The position numbers were made by a program, and so were the translations under genes. DNA of 64,000 nucleotides from Amyloporia xantha (lineage: Eukaryota; Basidiomycota; Agaricomycetes; Polyporales; Adustoporiaceae): the NCBI GenBank assembly GCA_036971615.1, contig JAYKKR010000005.1, positions 1,550,001 through 1,614,000 on the forward strand, written 5' to 3'. Shown piece after piece: positions 1 through 9,959 of the stretch (positions are counted from its first letter, which is position 1; each line of letters begins with the position of its first letter). The notes beneath the pieces were generated by a model. The model was not told the origin of the DNA, made no database searches, and saw only the letters and a list, made by a program, of their open reading frames with translations.

Positions 1-1
1 G

Positions 2-616
2 CATACCTCCGAGACGGAGGCGGTGGCGCCCCAATGCTATGCAATGGGGGTAGCCCCATCAGCCCGTACACTAAAGGAAGCATGGCTGTATGACCCCCGA
101 GTGCGCCGGATTACCGACCCCATGGGTCAGCCGAGGCGCACGCCAGAACTACAGCACACTCTGTGTGCCGAAGTTGACATCAACGGTGTGAAAGCGTATA
201 CGCTATTCGACACGGGATGTACGACGGACTCAATATCGCCTGAAATGGCGTATCTGAGTCACGCCGACCGCATCGATCTGCGGGAACAGATGGGGCTGCA
301 ATTGGGGACCAAGGGCAGCCGTACACGCATTAATTATGGCGCGCGCCCGACCCTACGGGTCGGCCCAGTGCACTGCAAGCACTACATGGATGTGGTCGAT
401 ATCGACCGCTACGATGCCATATTGGGCACGGTGTTCTGCAACACCTATGGTGTGGTGCTTGACTTCAAACACCACACCATCCAGATCAATGGTGTCCGTG
501 TGCCAGCATATACGGCGGTCGAAGAGGCGGCCGTATTAGCAGCACGCAAGGACGGCAACCCACGCCGGAACCCGCGACTGCATGTAGCAGTCGTCGGATC
601 GGATGCGGGTCTATAG
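2..616 (+). CDS. Gag-Pro C-terminus: retroviral-type aspartic protease (partial)
   Basis: The frame is open from the left edge, so the true start is outside the window. A classic retropepsin active site DTGCTTDSIS lies in the middle, preceded by a beta-rich stretch containing VDINGVKAY. The flap and second half follow, with the motif YDAILGTVF that is typical of Gypsy proteases. The enzyme would cleave the Gag-Pol polyprotein during particle maturation. The frame ends at a TAG at 614-616 but stays open again to about 914. It overlaps the pol frame, which is open from 744 and offset by +1. The TAG may be a late nonsense mutation or the natural end of gag-pro. Confidence 0.85.
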   Translation, partial: HTSETEAVAPQCYAMGVAPSARTLKEAWLYDPRVRRITDPMGQPRRTPELQHTLCAEVDINGVKAYTLFDTGCTTDSISPEMAYLSHADRIDLREQMGLQLGTKGSRTRINYGARPTLRVGPVHCKHYMDVVDIDRYDAILGTVFCNTYGVVLDFKHHTIQINGVRVPAYTAVEEAAVLAARKDGNPRRNPRLHVAVVGSDAGL

Positions 617-743
617 GAACCCGCGGCGAGTTCTACTACGGCAGAACCCTCGTTCTCGCTACGCGGGCGATTCTGCGGTGTTTCCGAGGGGGAGGGGGAC
701 GGCATTTCCGTCATTCCTCCCAGAAGTGGGAAACACCCAGTAA

Positions 744-2720
744 GAACTATTCCGCCCCGGAAGGGACGGAATCACCGGGAACAAGCACCTGTACTCGCGG
801 AGCGATCGGTGCCGAGCCTGCACTCGTCCAACGAGCAAGCGGGACAAGTTCGGTCGATCAGACCCATGGGGTCTGAACGAAGTCATGGACCAGGCGGCCA
901 AGAATCTCATCATTGATGAAGAGATCCGGGCGACCTTACGTCCCGACTACACTTCATTGCAAGATAAGTGGAATAAGGAATTTGAGGACATAATGTGCCC
1001 TCCTCCGCCAGGATTACCCCCCCTACGGGAGGTAAACCATCGGATCCCACTTATCGACCAGGATAAACGATACAAGTATCATTTACCCCGATGTCCTGAC
1101 GCCATGAAGCCGCAACTGCTCGAAAAGATCGAGCGGTATACGGCGAATGGCTGGTGGGAATCCAAAATGGCTACACAAGCGGCTCCACTTCTTTGCATAG
1201 TAAAGAAGTCGGGCAAACTTCGCAGTGTCGTCGATGCACGACAGCGCAACGACAACACCATAAAAGATGTGACGCCATTTCCCGATCAAGACCAAATCCG
1301 AATGGATGTGGCCCGGGCGAAGTTTCGCTCGAAGATCGACCTGTCCGACGCCTACGAGCAGATACGAATAGCTGCCGACGACGTCTGGAAGACGGCGTTT
1401 TCAACGCCGTACGGCACGTTCGTGAGCCATGTCATGCAACAAGGAGACTGCAACGCCCCAGCGACGTTCCAGTCCCTCATGACAGCAATCTTTCGAGATT
1501 GCATAGGCCGATTCGTCCATGTTTACCTCGACGACATCTTCGTGTTCTCCGACTCGGTCGAAGACCACGAGGAACATCTCGCGGTAGTACTTAAGAAGCT
1601 TCGCCAGGCGAAGCTATACTTGAGTCAAACTAAATGCGACTTCTTTTCGCAACGCATGGATTGCCTGGGTCATCTTATAGATGACCGAGGGTTACATGCC
1701 GACTCAGATAAGATGGCGAGGATTCGCGAATGGCGAATCCCGCGATCCTATCACGAGGTACAGCGATTTTTGGGACTAGTTAATTATCTGGCACATTTCA
1801 TGCCAGATGTATCGGCCTACACGTCGCCTCTAGCGGACATGGCACACAACGGCAGACCGTTCGTGTGGCGCCCGCTGCACTCCAAGTGCCTTGAATCCAT
1901 CAAGGCATTGGCTTGCAAGGCCCCGATATTGAAGCCAATTGACCCATCCAATCCTGAACCCATATGGGTCATCAGCGACGCATCCATACATGGAGTCGGC
2001 GCTGTCTATGGACAAGGGCCAGATTGGCGTACTTGCCGACCGGCGGGATTCATGTCTAAAAAATTCACTAGTGCCCAGCGAGCGTACAAAACGTACGAAC
2101 ACGAGGCACTAGGAATCCTAGAAGCTCTCCTCAAATGGGAGGACAAGCTATTGGGCCGCCGGATCCGCATTATTACGGATCATAAGGCGTTGACGTTCTT
2201 TGAGGGCGTCTCGAACCCAACGAACCGACAGGTTCGCTGGTACGAATACCTCTCACGATTCCAGTACGAAATTTCGTACGTGGAAGGACGTGAGAATAAG
2301 GTCGCCGATTGCCTGTCTCGTTATTACGAGAACGACAATTCCGACGATTTTACACCCCCACAGGACTATGCCAATGCGGATGTGCGCCTGGACCCGGAAC
2401 ACGATGACCTACCGGTCAATCGCGTCCTGGAACTCAGGGCAGGACGTCTGACATCCCCTACACCGGCATTAGCAGAAGTCCGTGAAGCGCGGGACGTGGA
2501 GGCGGCTGAGTTGGCCACAGCCAATCAAACCAGCCCCCAACCACCCGTCCCGGACGACTCAAGCGACCCCACGGTCGCTGAAGCCCTCCAGTCAGGACCG
2601 CCCCTAAGGGAGCGCGTCGAACGGGAGATAGACTTTACCCGCACGGTACGAGGGGGATACGCCCATGACCCACTGTTCAGTAAGGTCAAGGACGCCCGAG
2701 CGAGTACCCAGCCTTCGTAA
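744..2720 (+). CDS. Pol: reverse transcriptase and RNase H
   Basis: The frame is open from 744; the first ATG is at 885. The N-terminal part carries the Gypsy RT signatures, with RKNDNTIKD-like fingers and the catalytic YLDD at about residues 214-217 counted from the 885 ATG. The RNase H domain follows, with SDAS near residue 364 and a TDHKAL block near residue 430. A linker rich in acidic residues and proline completes the frame. The protein copies the RNA into cDNA in the particle. The frame ends early at 2718-2720: the expected sequence into the integrase continues in the next frame, which is open from 2684. A small indel at about 2690-2704 therefore separates RT from integrase. Confidence 0.92.
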   Translation, partial: ELFRPGRDGITGNKHLYSRSDRCRACTRPTSKRDKFGRSDPWGLNEVMDQAAKNLIIDEEIRATLRPDYTSLQDKWNKEFEDIMCPPPPGLPPLREVNHRIPLIDQDKRYKYHLPRCPDAMKPQLLEKIERYTANGWWESKMATQAAPLLCIVKKSGKLRSVVDARQRNDNTIKDVTPFPDQDQIRMDVARAKFRSKIDLSDAYEQIRIAADDVWKTAFSTPYGTFVSHVMQQGDCNAPATFQSLMTAIFRDCIGRFVHVYLDDIFVFSDSVEDHEEHLAVVLKKLRQAKLYLSQTKCDFFSQRMDCLGHLIDDRGLHADSDKMARIREWRIPRSYHEVQRFLGLVNYLAHFMPDVSAYTSPLADMAHNGRPFVWRPLHSKCLESIKALACKAPILKPIDPSNPEPIWVISDASIHGVGAVYGQGPDWRTCRPAGFMSKKFTSAQRAYKTYEHEALGILEALLKWEDKLLGRRIRIITDHKALTFFEGVSNPTNRQVRWYEYLSRFQYEISYVEGRENKVADCLSRYYENDNSDDFTPPQDYANADVRLDPEHDDLPVNRVLELRAGRLTSPTPALAEVREARDVEAAELATANQTSPQPPVPDDSSDPTVAEALQSGPPLRERVEREIDFTRTVRGGYAHDPLFSKVKDARASTQPS

Positions 2721-4117
2721 TACGCGAAGGACTGATTTACTCAAAAAATCGCCAAGGCGATGAAGTACTGTGCATCCCTAGGGTGCCGCTCAAAAGGCGA
2801 CTACTGCCCGAGGTCGTTATCGACCACGGGCACACGACTATCGGGCACTTCGGGCCACAGAAGACGTCTGAGTACATCAGACGCTCCTTCTGGTGGCCGA
2901 AGATTGGCCGAGACATTGACAAGTTCTGCATTACTTGCGGAACTTGTCAAACGGCAAAGCCGCGCAACCAGTTGCAAGCAGGCCTATTGCACTCATTACC
3001 GATTCCACGGTTCCCGTGGAATTCGATAGCGATGGACTTTGTAGGTCCATTCCCCGGGTCCAACGGGTACGACTACCTATGGGTGGTAGTATGCCGGTTG
3101 ACGAATATGGTACACCTGGTGCCCATAACTACCACCAGTACTGCCTCGCAATTGGCGATGCAGTACCTGAGGGAGATAGTCCGCCTTCACGGGCTACCCG
3201 AATCGATCGTTTCGGACCGAGACTCGAAGTTCACGTCGAAGTTTTGGCGTGAACTCCATCGTCTCCTAGGGGCGAAACTACTGATGTCGACATCCTTTCA
3301 CCCCCAGACGGACGGATTGTCTGAACGGACAATCCGCTCGATTTCACAAATACTGCGATCGGTGGTATCCCCGGACCAGCTCGACTGGTACGAGAAGATC
3401 CCCATGGTGGAATTCGCCTTGAATTCCGCCACAAGCAGCACAACGGGATTCGCACCCTTCGAGTTGAACTACGGGTATCTGCCTCGCACGCTGAACGGGA
3501 TCAGCACGGAATCCTCGTACGCAGGAGTACGCGAGTTCGCCGAGCGAGCTCGCAGTAATCTCGAGATGGCGCATGACGCCATCATCGAGAGCAGAGTGCA
3601 GCAGGCCCACCAAGCGAATAAACATCGCCAGCAGGAACCCGCCTTTACGGTTGGGTCCCTGGTGTACCTGTCCACTCAGAACCTCGCGCTTCCGAAGGGA
3701 CGCGCGAGGAAACTGATGCCGAAATATATCGGCCCCTACAAGGTGATGCGTGCCCATCCGGAATCGTCCAACTATACGTTGGAACTACCGGAAGCACTGA
3801 AGGAACGCAGGATTCACCCCACGTTCCACGCATCCCTGCTACGGAAACACGAGCCTAACGACGACACGATGTTTCCGCATCGTGAAGCGCAGTCGTACTA
3901 CGACTTTGGGCAGAACGAAGACCAGGAATGGCTGGTCGACGAGATCGTCGGTCACCGCTGGGACGGCAACCGAGTGGAATTCCATGTACGGTGGACCCTA
4001 GGGGACCACACGTGGGAACCATACTCGCATTGCAAGGAGTTGGCCGCCTTGGAGGACTACCTAACACTCCACGGAGTGAAAGGCTATCGTTCACTTCCGC
4101 GCAAGGCGCGGAAGTGA
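2684..4117 (+). CDS. Pol: integrase with H2C2 zinc finger and C-terminal chromodomain
   Basis: This frame carries the rest of the polyprotein after the frameshift. It starts with the EYPAFVIREGLIY linker that normally follows RNase H. Next come the H2C2 zinc finger (HGH..H and CITCGTC) and the DDE core: D in AMDFVGPF, D in SDRDSKF and E in GLSERTIR. The C-terminus has a GPY/F-like block (KYIGPYKV) and a chromodomain with EWLVDEIVGHRW and TWEPYSH. It would integrate cDNA, with the chromodomain guiding it to marked chromatin. No start codon is expected, because this is the downstream part of Pol. The catalytic triad is intact even though the reading frame is broken upstream. Confidence 0.92.
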   Translation, partial: GQGRPSEYPAFVIREGLIYSKNRQGDEVLCIPRVPLKRRLLPEVVIDHGHTTIGHFGPQKTSEYIRRSFWWPKIGRDIDKFCITCGTCQTAKPRNQLQAGLLHSLPIPRFPWNSIAMDFVGPFPGSNGYDYLWVVVCRLTNMVHLVPITTTSTASQLAMQYLREIVRLHGLPESIVSDRDSKFTSKFWRELHRLLGAKLLMSTSFHPQTDGLSERTIRSISQILRSVVSPDQLDWYEKIPMVEFALNSATSSTTGFAPFELNYGYLPRTLNGISTESSYAGVREFAERARSNLEMAHDAIIESRVQQAHQANKHRQQEPAFTVGSLVYLSTQNLALPKGRARKLMPKYIGPYKVMRAHPESSNYTLELPEALKERRIHPTFHASLLRKHEPNDDTMFPHREAQSYYDFGQNEDQEWLVDEIVGHRWDGNRVEFHVRWTLGDHTWEPYSHCKELAALEDYLTLHGVKGYRSLPRKARK

Positions 4118-4335
4118 AGTACGACCCTAAGGGTCGTACACTGGCAGGACGGACAATGGGACTTAGCGTCGAAATCCCTCGACGCGACCACATGACGCGC
4201 ACGTGAAGGGTGGCGCGCCGGCGAACTCCGGCGGCGATTCAACCTTGTTGACCATACTCTACGAGCGCGTGGGGCACCTACCCGCTCTTCATCCCGCCCC
4301 AGTTGGCGTCAAACAACTGACAAAAAAAAAGAAAA

Positions 4336-6687
4336 ATGGACGCGAACAAGGGCGGCCCACCAGCTGGTGGCCCGACCTTGGACGAAGACGAGCTCATGGC
4401 TCCCTTCTCCCCGCTGCGTTCCTACCCGTCCTCGCCGCAACCCACCACCGCCGCCGACCCGACCACCGAGCCCCCGCCAGCGACACTCCCCGCCGCCGCC
4501 GTGCCCCTGCCACCTTCGCCCGAATCTGCCCCGGTGTCGACGTCTGACGTCGACCTGGAGGTAGCGGTGCGACGGTTCGCGATGACGCCCCGTCCGCGAG
4601 CCGACCCTCCCGCCCCGTTCCTGCTGCCACCACCGGTGAACCCGTGGGTGGGACAGGGACAACACCTCCTCTTGTTGCACGGCGGACCGTGCAACATTTG
4701 CGACGCGTTCCGCGCGCACTTTTACGGTGCGCTCATGAACGATGATCAGTGCCAGCAGGCGAACGACGGTGCGCAAGCTGCCTTGCAGGACATCCTGTTC
4801 CAACACTGGAGCGATGGAGGTTTCCTGAAGGGGAAGGACCTGGATCGCCGCATGCGCGAGATCCAGCATGCCTACGATGACGCCTGCCGGGAACGCGAAG
4901 CGTTCTCCAGCGACCGCGACGACCTCCTTCGGGTGAACGCGCAGTTGCGACAGGAGCGGGAGGACCTGGCTCGAGAGAACCAGCTCCTCCTGGAACGAGT
5001 CACCTCGTACCCGGACGCCCCAACGTCCGCGGCAGCGACCATCGGTCAGCTGCAACGAGAGCTGGGACTGGCGCGCACACAGCGCGACGCAGCGCAAGGG
5101 CGCACGCAACTCCTAGAGGAGGAGCTGCGCCGGAACGCTGCCCAGAGTGTCGTCCACGAAAGGACGTACGCCGCCGCCGTGGCCGCTCCGGCACCTGCGA
5201 CGACGCCAGTAGCGTCGTCCTCGAGAGTGGACCCCACCACCGGTGACCCCACGGCCTCGTTCATCGACGAGGTCGCAAGAGCACCGGGCCCAGAGAGCCC
5301 GGCCCCCAAGGGCAAGGGAAAGGCGAAGGTATCGTCGGCCGGGGCCCCCAAGGGACTTCGTGGCGACATGGACTGGGACGAAATGTCCTCTTCATCCTCA
5401 CTGGATCAAGAGGACAAGGAGGCCCGGGCGGACAAGGAGGCCCGTAAGGCTCACCTCGCCCGCAATCGCCAAATCATGCGTGGATGGCGACGGCCATCGA
5501 CTCGCCCCGCTGCTGCCGGCGAACCACCCGCACCGCCACCATCGGGAATGCCCAGGGCATCCGACAGGTCGTTCGGTGTACCCGTCCCCCAACGGACTGG
5601 CCAAAGGGTGTGCCCGTGCCGGCCAACACCAACTACTACCTGGCTGGTAGTTGGGCAGCATTCATCCCGCGCGAACGGCGCGACGCAGACCGTATCCTTG
5701 AAGAGGCTACGGCTGCCGCTGGTGAGGCCCGCACGCGAGTGCTGGACCTCATCACGCAGATGAATCGGAACTCGGCCCTTCGAGGAGTCGAAGGGATGCA
5801 GTCCCTACTCGACCACTGGCGTAACCCCGACAAGGGAGTACGACCGGCTGGTCCTCCCGCTGGTCCTGCAGGGAACGCGGGCCCGTCCACCAGTACTGGC
5901 GGAGGGAACAAACGTAAGTTGGTGTCGTATGACGACCTCCAACCCCCTCACGGCACCTCCGCGAGCGCGGCGCACCCGACGGTTGCCGCAGCCCACGCGC
6001 CACTCCACCAACCAGGAGTGGTACGCGTGGTACTTGCAAAACCCCACGCAGGTGCCCCCTAGCATCCGGCGCGAGGCGACTGGCAACCCTAGGTTGCAGG
6101 ACGTCATCGCGTTCGTCGAACTAAGGAACCTGGCACCGCCCGTGTCCTCAGGTGCGACGTCACGCAATGCGTGGCTCGCGACAGCCATCCGGCTGTTCTC
6201 GATCCGAGACCTGTACATGTTCATATTGCAGGTCAGCAATTATCCCATAGGGACAATTGTTCGAGCTGCTCCCTATCCACTGCCGGGCGAGAACGCTACG
6301 ATCTACGACGTAGCGCGCTGGGTAGCCGCCCGAGGGTACACGGCCCAGACGGTACGTGTATTCGAGGACTATGCGCGGGTCGAGCGCAACCGGACCGAAG
6401 GACGTCCCCTGGACGCGCCCGAGCCGTTCGCCTCAGCACCGGCGTCGTATAACGACGCGATCAGTACACTCGTCCCGGCTGCGGACCAACTGCCGGCGTT
6501 GCCCGCCACCGCGATCACGTCGCTCGCGTCGGTACCCACCGCACCCGGCATGGCAGTGCCCCCGCCTGCTGTGGCCGTACCTCCGCCGGTGCATGGTGCT
6601 GTCGCGCCGCCGCCTCCTGACCAGGCCGGCCAGGTTCAGGGAGACCCCCCTGCTCCTGGGCCGGGAGACCAAATGCAGACGGATTGA
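4336..6687 (+). pseudogene. Extra retrotransposon ORF downstream of pol, coiled-coil, two frameshifts
   Basis: A third ORF starts with ATG at 4336, 218 bp after the chromodomain stop and just after an A-rich tract. Its N-terminus (about 90 residues) is proline- and alanine-rich. It is followed by a long charged heptad-like region at about residues 165-270 (RMREIQHAYDDACRERE and QLRQEREDLARENQLLLERV), predicted to be coiled coil. The frame drifts out near 5540, continues in another frame to about 5930 and returns to the first frame, ending at 6685-6687. Joined, it would be roughly 780 residues. I see no zinc knuckle, protease, membrane span or signal peptide. It is neither a classical gag nor an env. 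Its function is unknown. Confidence 0.75.
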
Positions 6688-6877
6688 CCCCTGGGGGCCG
6701 ACTGCTCTGCAATTGTCTCCACGCCAAGGAACGCCGCGCGGCCGGGGTGATGGAATTCCTGACGAGGAGATCCCCTAGGGATCCCGTAGAGTAATAAACT
6801 CTCGTCAACTCTACGACGGACACACCGTGTCCGTCATTATCTTTCGCATTTTCTGTGGACTCGTGAGACGAGTCCAG

Positions 6878-6887
6878 TGGGGGAGGA
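6878..6887 (+). other. Polypurine tract
   Basis: A purine-rich run (GGGGGAGGA type) lies directly upstream of the 3' LTR start. This is the usual primer site for plus-strand synthesis in LTR retrotransposons. Confidence 0.8.
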
Positions 6888-7153
6888 TGTAAGGTACCCC
6901 TACGGGTACCCTACAACATCTTATCTATACTGTACATATTCGTCTTCACTATTACCTAATACGATCCTGTGGATCGCGGCGTTGGGCAACTGTACAGTAC
7001 ATTGACGTATGCACGTGTCTCGCGCGCGTGTGCCCTTTTAAGGACACGCGCGTAGGGAAGAAAAGTACCTTTCTTACTTACACCTGTACATCGCACTCTT
7101 CTAATAGAAGTTGGTGCAACGTACTTCCGTCTGAGTAAGAGCCAGGTCTTACA
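6888..7153 (+). repeat. 3' LTR (266 bp)
   Basis: The LTR begins TGTAAG and ends CTTACA, a perfect 6 bp terminal inverted repeat of the TG..CA type. It sits right after the polypurine tract and ends exactly where sequence of a palindromic element begins. The 5' LTR is outside the window, so identity between LTRs cannot be used to date the insertion. Confidence 0.85.
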
Positions 7154-7610
7154 TGGGTCTTCCTGGGCTTATCCCTGAGAATAAATTCTTTGTTGTTGTC
7201 ATGTTGAGGGAACTATCAATTCATTTTGATTCTCTGTAGTCTATTCATGTGATTGATGATTCTTGCACTATTTCATATCAGAAACTGACAGTTGCAGAAA
7301 CCAGCAGAAATATTGTGCAGAAAAAACAACATGGCAGTTTTGATGTACCCCCAGGAATAAGCCCAGGAAGACCCAGGAATCACAAAAATCCAGATATATT
7401 CAGTTTTCATGATGGCTGTTTTCTGGAGTCCTGTTCAGAGCCATTGCTTTAATATTTTGAGCTGATCATCCCCTCTGGATTCACAATGCCATTTCATCAC
7501 TCCAATATTCAAGACAATACAACATGTATTGACTGAGCGAAGACAAATATACTGTGGTATATATATATGTGTGTTTAAAAAAATTTAATTATGCACCATA
7601 TGTTCTGCCA
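7154..7610 (+). mobile_element. Remnant of palindromic (foldback) element, right part
   Basis: The stretch from GGGTCTTCCTGGGCTTATCC to about 7610 matches, with many substitutions, the centre and right arm of the palindromic element at 39305-40428. Shared blocks are CAGAAACCAGCAGAAATATT, ACATGTATTGACTGAGC and the CCATATGTTCTGC end. The left arm is missing because the Gypsy element begins there. The two halves of the centre are still partly inverted: TCTTCCTGGGCTTATCC near 7158 and its complement near 7360. Confidence 0.7.
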
Positions 7611-9420
7611 CTCATACCCAGGCATTGGCAACTCTACCAGCACTGAGCATCCTCAGAAGCAGAAGCTAGATGACCCATAATCAGCCATTTGAGCTGTTCG
7701 TGTTAGTCACCCTGTGTTTGACACAGCAGAATGCCCAAAGGTCTTCTGTTAGGGAAATGGGACTTTTTAGTCCCAAGAGGTATTATCTTCTATTTCTAAT
7801 TTCGGACTTCTCTATTGATCCTCAAGACCGAAGTATAGACTCATTTCTATGCTATTTATCCTTGCTACTTATCCATTTACTCTTATTTTCACTTTAGAAG
7901 TACCGCTTTTGCCCTATTTCTTTTATAATGCTTACTATGCTTACTGCGGTCTAGGTAAGTATTAAGACCGAAGCTACCTCAATTAGGTCTGTCTTAATAC
8001 ACCTATAGGATCACTGAGCTTCGCTCTCAAGGTCCTATCCAAGTCTCTGACTTGAAACCATGTCCAAACCCGCTCACAGCATCACCAACCGCAGTGCCTC
8101 CCTCACAGTTGCACTAGGAGTGGCACTAAGACCGAGGCCACTCCGAGGCTCACCAAGGCCTCATGTAGGCTACATAGCCTCGGTCTTGTTGCGCTGTATA
8201 GCCCCAGTCATAGCCTCGCTTATTGTTCTCGTTTGAGGCTATACAAAGGCTATACTGTGCCACTTGAAGGGCAGTGACTAGGACAATAGGAAAAAGCTTC
8301 GGACTTGATGTGCATGGTTAAAGCATGGTTAAAGCGAGGTAAAGGAATAGGTTAGAAGCCTCTGGTACTTAGAAGGAACATTTGAGTAGGTTCTATTTTG
8401 CTTATTTAATCTTGTCTCAGGAAATATATATAAGACCGCTCTCATGTACACTACAAAAAAGCATCTTTCCACCCAATCCATTTGTAAGCCTCAGCGCTAC
8501 CTTGAGACCTTGTCTCCTTCTCGGTTTTGTAGGACTTGCCATAGCTACGCGCTGGTATCAGACCTATCCCAGACTCGACAAACTACTTATAGCTTCGCGC
8601 TAAGTAGCGGTCTTCGGTATTGCTTCGCGCTACCTAAAGACCTTAGTCTGGCAACAATACTTGAGAAGGATTTGAGTATCATTGTATCGTTAGAAGTCCT
8701 ACTTTGAAACCTTCTATTCATATCTTAAGACCTATCTGATAATACTCCAAGTCTATTCAATCTCTTCTACTTAAGTCTCTGTAGCCGGTATACAGAACTT
8801 CACTGTGTCTCGGAATTGAAGACCTATTGCATTTGAGTTCAGTACAAGTAAGTAAGCCTGGCTCAAAGGTATTGACTTGTAACTCGTTGTGTGATCTGGT
8901 ACAATCCCACTACCACACCTTTGCCCTTCGGTCTTCAGTTAACTCTGAAACCTTCCTTCATTCTATTCAAGTCTGGACTTGAATCCATTTGTATTTGTCA
9001 TTAGAAAGGCTAAAAAGCGGTCTTACTCCGGTCTCATTAGACTCAGACTAAGTACCCTTTGAGACCTCTATAGTGGAGTCTATTACTTCATTTCCTTATC
9101 AAAGCGGTCTTACTACAGTCTTACTAGACTTGTAATCAATACCCTTTGATACCATTATAGTGGTCTTAGCTCCTTCTTGAAGTCTGGCACTTCATTTCCT
9201 CAATAAGGCGGTCTTACTTCAGCCTTATTAGGCTCGGACTAAAGCCCTTTTTATACCATTAACAGGGTGTTAGCCTTATTTTGAAGTTCAGTGCTTCATT
9301 TCACATAACCTTTCTAGCTCGGTTTCAGCAGACCTTAGACCTATCCTAAGGGTCTCGCTGCAAAAAGTCACCAGATCCATAACATCTTCACTCCAGAAGA
9401 GGGTGTGCTCACTGCATGCC
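7611..9420. repeat. Repeat-rich non-coding region with GGTCTT/AAGACC motifs
   Basis: No convincing gene lies here. The stretch is densely sprinkled with CGGTCTT and its complement AAGACCG, and with CTTCGCGCTA-type words (8587-8640). At 9013-9303 three degenerate tandem copies of about 90-103 bp each start with AAAGCGGTCTTACT and end with CTTCATTTC. The region looks like a decayed repeat, but I cannot assign it to a known superfamily. Confidence 0.5.
9013..9303 (+). repeat. Three degenerate ~100 bp tandem repeats
   Basis: Copies start at about 9013, 9101 and 9204. Each begins AAGCGGTCTTACT or a close variant, has ATACCCTTT/ACCATTA in the middle, and ends near TTCATTTCC. Copies differ by many substitutions and a few indels, so the array is old. 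Confidence 0.65.
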
Positions 9421-9959
9421 ACTAAAGCGGCAATGACAACCCACCCGTACGTCTGAATTGTTGCCTAATATGTACATCCAGTATACTTCCACCTGCTTCT
9501 TGTCCTGCAGAGTCACGATATGTCAGTTGGTAGACAACAACAGTTGACTGCAAACTCGTACAAGAGAGGCAATGATTACAGAGGACAGCATGGAGACTCA
9601 CCATGTCTCCCAAATGCAGGCATCGATCTTCTGGACAATCTTCTGAGACCAGTGTATCACTTGCGACTCATAAAGGCAAGGTGGACAAATTTTGCGCTAT
9701 CAAAAAACCAGACGACGAGGAAGTGTATCAGAAGTCTGGATAGTCGATGGTCCACCAACTATGTATCTCTCGTAGCAGAGCGGCATTCTCCTCGACTGCA
9801 TCGCTGCGGATATAGAAGAAATGGCAGTAACACGGGGTCCTGGCAGCGTTTGCCAGTCGGCCCATACAATGCCGTTAATACCGGCCTTCCAGCTGACAAC
9901 ATGCTGCACAGATAGTCGAACCCCGGCGTGAGCATGTCATACACATTGCCACTGAATAT
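9421..9959. other. Gap without recognisable gene
   Basis: Short open frames exist on both strands but none shows a family motif. It may hold the diverged 3' end of the reductase remnant that starts at 9960. Confidence 0.4.

Larger units (their letters stand above)
1..7153 (+). mobile_element. Ty3/Gypsy chromovirus LTR retrotransposon, 3' portion
   Basis: The domain order is aspartic protease, reverse transcriptase, RNase H, H2C2 zinc finger, DDE integrase and chromodomain. That order, with the chromodomain, defines a Ty3/Gypsy chromovirus. An additional long ORF lies between the integrase and the polypurine tract, and a 266 bp 3' LTR closes the element. The 5' LTR, primer-binding site and most of gag lie to the left of the window. 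The copy is decaying: there is a stop codon after the protease, a frameshift between RNase H and integrase, and two shifts in the extra ORF. The right end abuts the remains of a palindromic element, so the retrotransposon probably landed inside it. Confidence 0.95.

Noticed and set aside
4309..5109. 266-residue minus-strand frame
   Set aside because: It is a GC-rich shadow of the extra retrotransposon ORF on the plus strand.
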